From positions 1 to 5,124 of the forward strand of contig JAGCKY010000001.1 of the NCBI GenBank assembly GCA_017647245.1: 5,124 bases of DNA, in the 5' to 3' direction. Shown one piece after another: positions 1-5,124 of the stretch (positions are counted from its first letter, which is position 1; each line of letters opens with the position of its first letter). The notes below the pieces were generated by a model. That model was not told the origin of the DNA, did no database searches, and saw only the letters and a program-made list of their open reading frames with translations. A program made the position numbers and the translations under genes. Source of the stretch: Elusimicrobiaceae bacterium. GTDB lineage: Bacteria; Elusimicrobiota; Elusimicrobia; Elusimicrobiales; Elusimicrobiaceae.

Positions 1-28
1 ACCAAAAAAAAAAAACAAGTCAAGCCCT
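1..28 (-). repeat. Copy 1 of a 28-bp promoter-like repeat with a 12-nt A/T homopolymer
   Basis: On the + strand this reads ACC, then 12 A, then CAAGTCAAGCCCT. It is identical base for base, including homopolymer length, to 2025-2052. On the minus strand it gives a -35 hexamer TTGACT (18-23), a T-rich spacer and GGT running off the window edge, where a -10 box would begin. Weaker similarity continues on the far side of the -35: both copies have a short A-tract there on the minus strand. I infer a promoter for a leftward gene outside the window, divergent from the CorC-like gene. The identity is directly visible; the promoter role is inferred, and the -10 and the target gene are not in view. 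Confidence 0.7.
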
Positions 29-78
29 ATTTTTACGCCAACAAAACGGCTTTCAAAAAACATTTCACACGCTACTTT

Positions 79-108
79 TTGTCAGACAAGTATGCGATTT
101 GCTACACT
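79..108 (+). promoter_or_regulatory. Probable sigma70-type promoter of the CorC-like gene
   Basis: TTGTCA (79-84) and TACACT (103-108) each match the -35 and -10 consensus at five and four of six positions, with an 18-bp spacer. The expected transcription start is about 115-116, directly at the ATG at 117. No Shine-Dalgarno-like sequence lies upstream of that ATG, so the mRNA may be leaderless or nearly so. This is a consensus match only. Confidence 0.5.
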
Positions 109-116
109 AACTGTAC

Positions 117-1412
117 ATGACTATTCTGATTATCCTTCTCATGCTTTTGTGTAATGCCTTGCTGGCCGCTTATGAAATGGCGCTGGCTTCCGTGGCGCGC
201 ACCAAACTTTCTATCCTCGTACAAGAACAGAAAAAAGGAGCCGAAAGCGCGCTTTACATGAAGGATCACATAGAGGGCAGTTTGGCTACCATTCAAATCG
301 GCATCACGTTTGTAGGGGCGGTAGCGGCGGCTATCGGCGGAGCCGATGCGGATAAATGGTTTACGCCCTTTTTCCAACAAACCCTGCATTTGCACCATCA
401 TTTGGCACATATATTATCCGTGGGGTTGGTAGTTATTCCGCTAAGTTTTATTACCATTGTATTTGCCGAATTGACCCCCAAAACATTTGCACTCAAAAAT
501 AAAGAATGGGTGGTCTTGCGTATGTCTCCTTATGTGCGGCCTTTGTATAATTTTTTGTTTCCGGTCGTGGGCATAATGGAAGATATCGTCGGATTTTTAA
601 CTCAAAAAACCCTGCGCAAAAATGTAGACCCCAAAGAAGCACAAAAGGCGGCCATGGCCGATTTGCGCGCCGCAGTGGCGATTGCATCTAACTCGCGTTT
701 GTTTGGCAAGTCCGAAGAAAAAATCGTGCTTTCCAGCGCTATGTTTTGCGTGCGGCAAATCAAAGAGATTCAAGTGCCGCTGGAACAAGTGTATATGCTC
801 TATGCCAATGATTCTATCGCCGAAACTTTTATCAAAGCGCACTTGGATATGCACACGCGCTTTCCCGTGTACGAGGATCCCGATAACCGCCAAAGCATTA
901 TCGGTTACTTAAATTTCAAAGATATTTTCAATGCCACCAAAACCGCCGCGCAAGGAAAAACACCGACCACGCGCTCTATCCTGCGCCCGATTTTGCGCTT
1001 AGATGAGGATACCATTATTTCTTCTGCGCTGGAGCAATTAATGAAAGCCAAACAACATATTTGTTTGGTAACCGACGATGACAAAATTACCGGCATTTTA
1101 ACGCTGGAAGATATTTTTGAAGAAATGGTGGGCGAAATTGAAGACGAGTACGACTTTTTCCCCGCTTATATCCGGCCGTTTGGCGACGGGTTAGTAGTCA
1201 GCGCCACCGCGCGCATGGCCGATGTATTTCTGCAACTGCAACTGCCCGTACCGACGGAAGTCACCGAAAAACAAACCGCCCAACAATGGGCCGAAACACA
1301 CGCCGGACATCCACTTACCACCAGCGACAACATTACTGCCGACGGTATCCGCTTATCCGCGCGCAAATTCCGCCGCCACAAACTGATGGAAGTTTTGGTC
1401 ACTAAAAATTAA
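117..1412 (+). CDS. CNNM/CorC-type membrane protein with CBS pair (HlyC/CorC family transporter)
   Basis: 431 residues, the usual length and order for the CNNM-CBS-CorC_HlyC family. The N-terminal CNNM (DUF21) membrane domain covers about 1-195, with hydrophobic segments near 2-24, 58-78, 97-118 and 137-162 and the family signature FAELTPKTFALKNKE (117-131; relatives have GELxPK). A CBS pair follows: RFPVYEDPDN and IIGYLNFKDIF (248-271), then HICLVTDDDKITGILTLEDIFEE (314-336). The C-terminal transporter-associated domain is about 350-431. Members are inner-membrane proteins linked to Mg2+/Co2+ efflux or homeostasis, with CBS domains that bind adenine nucleotides in some cases; 'hemolysin' names are historical. 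Substrate cannot be assigned here. The conserved PR-type motif usually found just before the CBS pair looks degenerate (IQVPLEQVYML, 218-228). The start at 117 puts the first membrane helix at the N-terminus as in relatives, although no ribosome-binding site is seen. The stop overlaps that of the convergent pilin gene. Family assignment is firm, specificity unknown. Confidence 0.93.
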   Translation: MTILIILLMLLCNALLAAYEMALASVARTKLSILVQEQKKGAESALYMKDHIEGSLATIQIGITFVGAVAAAIGGADADKWFTPFFQQTLHLHHHLAHILSVGLVVIPLSFITIVFAELTPKTFALKNKEWVVLRMSPYVRPLYNFLFPVVGIMEDIVGFLTQKTLRKNVDPKEAQKAAMADLRAAVAIASNSRLFGKSEEKIVLSSAMFCVRQIKEIQVPLEQVYMLYANDSIAETFIKAHLDMHTRFPVYEDPDNRQSIIGYLNFKDIFNATKTAAQGKTPTTRSILRPILRLDEDTIISSALEQLMKAKQHICLVTDDDKITGILTLEDIFEEMVGEIEDEYDFFPAYIRPFGDGLVVSATARMADVFLQLQLPVPTEVTEKQTAQQWAETHAGHPLTTSDNITADGIRLSARKFRRHKLMEVLVTKN

Positions 1413-1894
1413 TCGCTATGCCACATATGCGTTTTGATCCCTGTCATCTCCCCGCCTAAAAAATTTCGGCAAAGCTGGTCTGCCGCATAATTATCTCTTT
1501 CATAGGAATAGCACGCTTGACGGCCTGTTTGATAATTTAAACTGTAATAAGTAAAAGGCTTTTTCATTTCGCACCCCACCCATGGCACCGCTTGTTCTTC
1601 TCCATTATAGTTGATGCTGCAAAAATCGCCGTTTTTTAGATATATATTACTTGGGCGGTCCTCTAACCGATTGCCCGGAATTTCAATATCTAGGTCATCT
1701 AAGTTTTTTGTATAAGTATTATTGGCCAAATAGTAGCGCTTCTGGGCTTCTGCCAAATTTCTTGCCGTTGTTACAACTTGCAGAAAGCGTGTTTTCGCAA
1801 CTGCCGTTTTATATTGCGGCAAAGCAATTGCGGCTAGGATACCTATAATTAATATAACCACCAACAGCTCTATAAGCGTAAATGCTTTTTTCAT
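1409..1894 (-). CDS. Type IV pilin-like protein with prepilin N-terminus
   Basis: 161 residues. The N-terminus MKKAFTLIELLVVILIIGIL is a class III (type IV) prepilin signal: a short basic leader, cleavage expected between Ala4 and Phe5, Glu at mature position +5 (residue 9), then a hydrophobic helix to about residue 25 continuing as the amphipathic alpha1 helix to about 58. The residue before the cut is Ala rather than the usual Gly. The globular part has four cysteines (92, 108, 128, 142), enough for two disulfides, and resembles PilE/PilA-like minor or major pilins rather than a named subtype. It would be processed by a PilD-type peptidase and assembled into a type IV pilus or a related secretion or uptake filament. 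A good ribosome-binding site, AAGGAGAG, ends 6 bases before the ATG (AGGAG core 8 bases before). No other pilus gene lies in the window, so this is a solitary pilin gene. The leader contains the palindromic element at 1911-1994, and the probable promoter is at 2020-2047. Role (structural, minor or pseudopilin) is undetermined. Confidence 0.93.
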   Translation of the reverse strand: MKKAFTLIELLVVILIIGILAAIALPQYKTAVAKTRFLQVVTTARNLAEAQKRYYLANNTYTKNLDDLDIEIPGNRLEDRPSNIYLKNGDFCSINYNGEEQAVPWVGCEMKKPFTYYSLNYQTGRQACYSYERDNYAADQLCRNFLGGEMTGIKTHMWHSD

Positions 1895-1910
1895 AAAATA
1901 CTCTCCTTTC

Positions 1911-1994
1911 TGTCGTCCTGAGGCGTTGTTGCTCAGGACCTATTTGTTTTCTAAACAAGGCTGAGGTGCTGAGCAAAAACCACTCAGCACGACA
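1911..1994. repeat. 84-bp palindromic element with terminal inverted repeats (MITE/REP-like)
   Basis: The ends TGTCGTCCTGAG (1911-1922) and CTCAGCACGACA (1983-1994) are inverted repeats matching at 11 of 12 positions. Inside, three perfect hairpins are possible: GTCCTGAG/CTCAGGAC (1915-1922 with 1932-1939, 9-base loop), TTGTTT/AAACAA (1944-1949 with 1953-1958, 3-base loop) and GTGCTGAG/CTCAGCAC (1966-1973 with 1983-1990, 9-base loop). The two outer hairpins have the same stem and loop lengths and share CTGAG, so the element looks like paired units round a small central stem. I see no target-site duplication. It lies between the pilin promoter and the pilin ribosome-binding site and would be transcribed into the leader. 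It could be a small non-autonomous mobile repeat, an RNA regulatory structure, or both. Confidence 0.75.
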
Positions 1995-2019
1995 TCTTAT
2001 TTTAATCTACTACCCCTAT

Positions 2020-2047
2020 ATCGTACCAAAAAAAAAAAACAAGTCAA
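2020..2047 (-). promoter_or_regulatory. Probable promoter of the pilin gene, with a poly-T spacer
   Basis: On the minus strand: -35 TTGACT (2042-2047, five of six consensus), a 16-bp spacer consisting of TG, 12 T and GG (2026-2041), and -10 TACGAT (2020-2025, four of six) preceded by TGG, which fits an extended -10 (TGn). The predicted start is about 2013, leaving a leader of roughly 118 nt before the pilin ATG. The spacer is one base short of the 17-bp optimum, so gain or loss of a T in the tract should alter promoter strength. Position, orientation and consensus agree; function is inferred. Confidence 0.6.
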
Positions 2048-2052
2048 GCCCT
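2025..2052 (-). repeat. Copy 2 of the 28-bp promoter-like repeat
   Basis: Identical to bases 1-28, including exactly 12 A on the + strand. Copy 2 covers the -35, the spacer and the first base of the -10 of the pilin promoter. Conservation stops within a few bases on the -35 side and is invisible on the -10 side because copy 1 is cut by the window edge. Two exact copies this long, about 2 kb apart in non-coding DNA and in the same orientation, indicate a shared promoter cassette or dispersed repeat rather than chance. Confidence 0.8.
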
Positions 2053-2109
2053 TTTTGCCCCTTTAAATCTAACTACTTTCCAATTAACAAAACCTTCCTT
2101 TAAATTTGC

Positions 2110-2115
2110 TAAAAT
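2110..2115 (+). promoter_or_regulatory. Candidate -10 box of the tRNA-Glu gene
   Basis: TAAAAT matches the -10 consensus at five of six positions and sits 10 bases before the tRNA 5' end, which would give a leader of only a few bases. The best -35-like hexamer upstream, TTAACA (2084-2089), is 20 bp away and so badly spaced. The region is AT-rich, which raises the chance of a random match. It is divergent from the pilin promoter. Confidence 0.35.
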
Positions 2116-2125
2116 AAATATAGAA

Positions 2126-2199
2126 GTCCCGTTCGTCTAGTGGTCCAGGACGCCGCCCTCTCAAGGCGGAGATCACGAGTTCAAATCTCGTACGGGACG
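2126..2199 (+). tRNA. tRNA-Glu (anticodon CTC)
   Basis: A complete 74-nt cloverleaf: a 7-bp acceptor stem GTCCCGT/ACGGGAC (2126-2132 with 2192-2198), all Watson-Crick, with discriminator G at 2199; anticodon stem CCGCC/GGCGG (2153-2157 with 2165-2169) around loop CTCTCAA, placing anticodon CTC at 2160-2162; T stem ACGAG/CTCGT (2175-2179 with 2187-2191) with loop TTCAAAT. The sequence TTCGTCTAG around the D arm is characteristic of bacterial tRNA-Glu. It decodes GAG; the TTC isoacceptor, which many bacteria use alone, must be encoded elsewhere. The 3' CCA is not encoded, so a CCA-adding enzyme is needed. Seven T follow at 2202-2208. Confidence 0.97.
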
Positions 2200-2219
2200 T
2201 ATTTTTTTATCGGGCTGGC

Positions 2220-2225
2220 GGGGGG
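2220..2225 (+). promoter_or_regulatory. Unusual G-run in ribosome-binding-site position
   Basis: Six consecutive G lie 3 bases before the ATG at 2229, within a G-rich stretch (GGGCTGGCGG just upstream). There is no AGGAG-like core, unlike the pilin and phosphorylase genes. A G-run could pair with the anti-Shine-Dalgarno CCUCC using one G-U pair, but the spacing is tight. No promoter is visible in the 29 bases between the tRNA end and this start. Confidence 0.4.
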
Positions 2226-2228
2226 TTT

Positions 2229-3284
2229 ATGGATTTGGCTGTCTGGCAAACTGCTTTACTATCACTACTCATTGTGGCCGTGCTCCTGCTGCCGCTTACC
2301 GTTCATAAAATAGAAGAAAATTTGGAAGCTTTTTTATTTGTCTGCGGCACCGTGGCCGTCACGGTTTCGCACGTATGGAGTTGGCATTTAATCACCGCTG
2401 CCCTGCAAGATCCCGTTAAAATTACTGCCGCGGTACTCATTGCCGGGCTTTTATTCCGTCAATTTCATCGTCAATTGCAGCAACTCACTCAATGGTCCAT
2501 TAAAAAAATCGGCCTGCGCCACACGCTAATGGCAATTGTGCTGATTTTAGGGCTTACGTCCAGCATTATTACCGCGATTATTGCCGCACTGATTTTGGCT
2601 GAAGTAGCCGTGATGCTGCCGCTGGAACGCAAGGGACGTATTAAACTGGTCGTTTTTGCCTGTTATGCAATTGGTATGGGGGCCATTTTAACCGCTATCG
2701 GCGAGCCGCTGGGAACCGTGGTGATTTCCAAATTATCGGGTGAGCCGCATAACGCCGGATTTTTCTTTTTAATTGACCATTTAGGTTGGTATGTACTGGG
2801 CGGTGTAATTTTTATGGCGGGCATGGCCAGTTCTTTGCGCGAAAATACGATACAGCACGCCCCCGGTGCCAAAACTGCCGACACCAGCGACCATTCCGTC
2901 AAAAGCATTTTTATCCGTGCGGCTAAAGTATATTTATTTGTCATGGCACTGACGTTACTGGGTGACGGGCTCAAACCGCTGGCTATGAAAACCATTACCC
3001 ATTTAAGCGACGGCTGGTTGTACTGGATTAATATGCTCTCTGCCGTACTCGACAATGCGACCTTGGCCGCCATAGAAGTTACCCCCGCCATTACGGACCG
3101 CTCTATTACCTTCTTACTGATGAGCTTAATTATCTCGGGCGGTATGCTGATTCCGGGCAATATCCCTAACATTATTTGCGCTTCCAAACTGGGCATTACC
3201 AGCAAGGAATGGGCCAAATCAGCCCTTGGGTTAGGTGTCATTTTGATGTTTGTTTACTTTTTGATATTGGCCGCCGTTTTGTAA
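2229..3284 (+). CDS. DUF1646-type polytopic membrane protein, putative cation transporter
   Basis: 351 residues, very hydrophobic, with about ten membrane segments and one clear hydrophilic loop (about 203-228). I recognise it as DUF1646-like, a poorly characterised group related to the ion-transporter (ArsB/NhaD-like) superfamily. Supporting motifs are TSSIITAIIAA (110-120), GEPLGT (158-163), SAVLDNATLAA (271-281) and IPGNIPNIICASKLGI (308-323). The TSSIITA and DNAT segments occupy the places of the paired, substrate-binding re-entrant hairpins of NhaD/ArsB-type carriers, and Asp275 is a plausible cation ligand. I infer Na+/H+ or similar ion exchange at the inner membrane; the substrate is unknown. 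The start at 2229 precedes the first helix, and the next in-frame Met is at residue 101, so no other ATG works. It follows tRNA-Glu by 29 bases and may be co-transcribed with it. It ends in tandem TAA stops (3282-3287), and no clear intrinsic terminator follows. Confidence 0.85.
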   Translation: MDLAVWQTALLSLLIVAVLLLPLTVHKIEENLEAFLFVCGTVAVTVSHVWSWHLITAALQDPVKITAAVLIAGLLFRQFHRQLQQLTQWSIKKIGLRHTLMAIVLILGLTSSIITAIIAALILAEVAVMLPLERKGRIKLVVFACYAIGMGAILTAIGEPLGTVVISKLSGEPHNAGFFFLIDHLGWYVLGGVIFMAGMASSLRENTIQHAPGAKTADTSDHSVKSIFIRAAKVYLFVMALTLLGDGLKPLAMKTITHLSDGWLYWINMLSAVLDNATLAAIEVTPAITDRSITFLLMSLIISGGMLIPGNIPNIICASKLGITSKEWAKSALGLGVILMFVYFLILAAVL

Positions 3285-3323
3285 TAATTAATAATCCGCC
3301 CGAAAAGACCGAGCCGATTTTTA

Positions 3324-3329
3324 TATAAT
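3324..3329 (+). promoter_or_regulatory. Candidate -10 box of the phosphorylase gene
   Basis: TATAAT is a perfect -10 consensus in the 72-base gap before the phosphorylase gene, and TATACT follows at 3335-3340. Neither has a recognisable -35 at normal spacing and no TGn extension is present, so this may be activator-dependent or a chance match in AT-rich DNA. A start near 3336 would leave a leader of about 20 nt containing the ribosome-binding site AGGGAG at 3345-3350. Confidence 0.4.
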
Positions 3330-3356
3330 GAGAATATACTAAACAGGGAGACATAC

Positions 3357-5124
3357 ATGAAAATCCATTCTTTTAACGTACAGCCGAATTTGCCGGAGAA
3401 TATTAAATTTTTAGAAGAGCTTGCCAATGATATGTGGTTTACTTGGAACTGGCCGGCCATTATGTTGTTTGTGCAAATGGACGAAAAATTATGGACCGAC
3501 TCCCAACGTAATCCCAAATGGATGCTCGGCTCTATCCCGCAAAAACGCTTGGAAGAATTGAGCAACAATCAAGATTTTGTCAATCAAGTCAATCAGGTAA
3601 AAGATGCTTATTACCGCTACAAAAATAATCCCCAAACTTGGTACCAACAACACAAGCACGAACAAGGCAATATGCTCACCGCGTACTTCTCTATGGAATA
3701 TGGTATCGGCGAGGGGTTGCCCATTTATTCCGGCGGTTTGGGTATGCTGGCGGGCGACCATATTAAATCCGCCAGCGATTTAGGAATGCCGATTATCGGT
3801 ATGGGGCTTTTTTATAAACAAGGTTATGTGCGCCAACTCTTAAACCGCGAAGGTTGGCAAAACGAAGAATATCCCGATAACGATTGGGCACACATGGCCG
3901 TAGAGCGCGTGTGTGGCGCAGACGGTAAAGAAATCATTGTAGATATTCCGCTGGGATTTAATGAAACAGTCAAAGCGTGCATTTGGCGCGTAGATGTAGG
4001 CCGCACGCAACTCTATTTGTTAGATACCAATTTGCAGGAAAATACCCCCGCCCAACGTTTAATTACCGAGAAACTCTACGGCGGCGACCGCGAAAACCGT
4101 ATCCGCCAAGAAGTGGTACTGGGTATCGGCGGCGTGAAAGCATTGGCCGCCATGGGTCTGCACCCGACGGTCTATCATATCAACGAAGGGCACAGCGCAT
4201 TCTTACTCATTCAACGCATTTTAGATATTATGCAAGAGCGGCAAATGAATTTTGCTCAAGCGCGCGAGATTGTGTGGGCGTCCTCTGTGTTTACCACGCA
4301 CACGCCTGTCATTGCCGGTAATGAACATTTTGATCCCGCTTTGGTGCGCAAATATATGGAATTTTACGCGCAAAAAATGGGTATCTCTTGGGAAGATTTT
4401 TTGGCACTCGGCAAAGAAACCCCGCAATCCGCTACCTTTTGCATGACGGTGCTGGCCTTACGCCTGACCGCATATGCCAACGGCGTAGCGAAATTGCACG
4501 GTAAAGTCAGCCGTGAAATGTGGCACAACTTGTGGCCGGGACTTCCGATTAACGAAGTGCCCGTGGGCAGTATCACTAACGGCATTCACAGTTCTTCTTG
4601 GATTTCACACGAAATCAATGACTTATACCGCAAGTATTTATTTAACGGCAATCAATTGGACGAAATGGATCCGTCCGACGTACAAATGTGGGATAAAATC
4701 AAAGATATCCCCGATGAAGAATTATGGAAATTACACAGCGCCCGCAAAACAAAACTCATCAATGTGGTGCGCGCCCGCATTAAAAAACAACTCAAGCGTC
4801 AGGGCTTTGATATGATGACGGTTAATAAGTCCAATCGCGTGCTTAAACCCGACGTGCTGACCATCGGTTTTGCGCGCCGTTTTGCCACGTATAAACGCGC
4901 GACGCTACTGTTTAAAGATTTGGACCGCTTGGATAAAATTGTCAATAATCCCTTGCGCCCGGTACAATTTGTCTTCGCCGGAAAAGCACACCCGGCCGAC
5001 ACCATGGGCAAGGAATTTATCAAAACGATTTACAACTTGACCCAAAACGACCCGCGCTTTAAAAATAAAATTGTCTTCATTGAAGATTACAATATGAACA
5101 CCGCACGCTACATGGTGCAAGGTG
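3357..5124 (+). CDS. glgP: Alpha-glucan (glycogen) phosphorylase, GT35, 3' end beyond window
   Basis: An open frame of 589 codons runs to the window edge without a stop. It releases glucose-1-phosphate from the non-reducing ends of glycogen-like alpha-1,4-glucans in the cytoplasm, using pyridoxal phosphate. The N-terminus (LPENIKFLEELANDMWFTWN, 12-31) is the DUF3417 module of the bacterial and archaeal short alpha-glucan phosphorylase branch, not the E. coli GlgP/MalP branch. Catalytic-domain motifs in order: AYFSMEYG (109-116), LPIYSGGLGMLAGDH (121-135), LYGGDRENRIRQE (from about 241), EGHSAF (277-282), FTTHTPVIAGNEHF (312-325), NGIH (408-411), GFARRFATYKRA (504-515) and VFAGKAHPAD (539-548). 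The PLP-binding lysine lies further C-terminal, outside the window. AGGGAG ends 6 bases before the ATG, supporting this start. The gene is in the same direction as the transporter, 72 bases on, with its own possible -10 box, so operon membership is uncertain. No truncation or frameshift is seen in the visible part. Confidence 0.96.
   Translation, partial: MKIHSFNVQPNLPENIKFLEELANDMWFTWNWPAIMLFVQMDEKLWTDSQRNPKWMLGSIPQKRLEELSNNQDFVNQVNQVKDAYYRYKNNPQTWYQQHKHEQGNMLTAYFSMEYGIGEGLPIYSGGLGMLAGDHIKSASDLGMPIIGMGLFYKQGYVRQLLNREGWQNEEYPDNDWAHMAVERVCGADGKEIIVDIPLGFNETVKACIWRVDVGRTQLYLLDTNLQENTPAQRLITEKLYGGDRENRIRQEVVLGIGGVKALAAMGLHPTVYHINEGHSAFLLIQRILDIMQERQMNFAQAREIVWASSVFTTHTPVIAGNEHFDPALVRKYMEFYAQKMGISWEDFLALGKETPQSATFCMTVLALRLTAYANGVAKLHGKVSREMWHNLWPGLPINEVPVGSITNGIHSSSWISHEINDLYRKYLFNGNQLDEMDPSDVQMWDKIKDIPDEELWKLHSARKTKLINVVRARIKKQLKRQGFDMMTVNKSNRVLKPDVLTIGFARRFATYKRATLLFKDLDRLDKIVNNPLRPVQFVFAGKAHPADTMGKEFIKTIYNLTQNDPRFKNKIVFIEDYNMNTARYMVQG

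Noticed and set aside
102..410. A minus-strand frame of 102 codons over the start of the CorC-like gene
   Set aside because: It is antisense to the conserved CNNM membrane domain, shows no family resemblance and would overlap the promoter region. It is better explained as a shadow.
1911..1994. CRISPR array or plain Rho-independent terminator
   Set aside because: There are no regularly spaced direct repeats with unique spacers, so it is not CRISPR. On the minus strand no T-run follows the last hairpin, and on the + strand only a weak T-rich stretch follows, so a palindromic element fits better.
2180..2199. tRNA 3' end as an integration (attachment) site
   Set aside because: tRNA 3' ends are common attachment sites, but no duplicate of this segment and no integrase or phage-like gene is found in the window.
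2663..3241. A 192-codon open frame on the minus strand opposite the transporter gene
   Set aside because: It lies wholly within a recognisable membrane-protein gene on the + strand, its translation resembles no family I know, and no ribosome-binding site was identified. It is a shadow frame.
3285..3323. Intrinsic terminator after the transporter gene
   Set aside because: There is a T-run near 3318-3322, but I could not find a convincing GC-rich inverted repeat before it, so no terminator is called.
3977..4321. A 114-codon + strand frame within the phosphorylase gene
   Set aside because: The overlapping frame encodes conserved GT35 motifs throughout. The alternative product is Arg/His-rich, low in recognisable structure and typical of an out-of-frame translation.

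Overview
This 5.1 kb window is a densely packed bacterial chromosome segment with three complete protein genes, one tRNA gene and a fourth protein gene cut by the right edge. No taxonomic marker is present. The isolated type IV pilin-like gene with its own promoter, the short intergenic regions and the family mix would fit a small-genome, host-associated Gram-negative lineage. Elusimicrobiota is my best guess from memory of that group's many scattered pilin-like genes, but this is a weak inference.

Layout. Bases 1-116 are an intergenic stretch with a leftward promoter-like repeat (1-28) and a rightward promoter (79-108). Next is a CNNM/CorC-type membrane protein with a CBS pair (117-1412, +). 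It meets a pilin-like gene (1409-1894, -) tail to tail, and the two stop codons share the palindrome TTAA. Bases 1895-2228 carry no protein gene. They hold the pilin ribosome-binding site, an 84-bp palindromic element with near-perfect terminal inverted repeats (1911-1994), the pilin promoter with a 12-T spacer (2020-2047) and a tRNA-Glu with anticodon CTC (2126-2199). Only 29 bases after the tRNA starts a DUF1646-type polytopic membrane protein (2229-3284, +). After a 72-base gap comes an alpha-glucan (glycogen) phosphorylase of the DUF3417-containing type (3357 to beyond 5124, +).

How the genes relate. They do not form one pathway: two are ion-transport-like membrane proteins, one is a surface or secretion filament subunit, and one mobilises storage polysaccharide. 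The most interesting part is regulatory. An identical 28-bp sequence occurs at 1-28 and 2025-2052. Read leftward it is a sigma70-type promoter core with -35 TTGACT, a spacer made almost entirely of 12 T, and the start of an extended -10. A homopolymer in a promoter spacer is a classic layout for slippage-driven phase variation. At the pilin gene it is followed by a multi-hairpin element in the untranslated leader. Whether either element is functional cannot be decided from one sequence.
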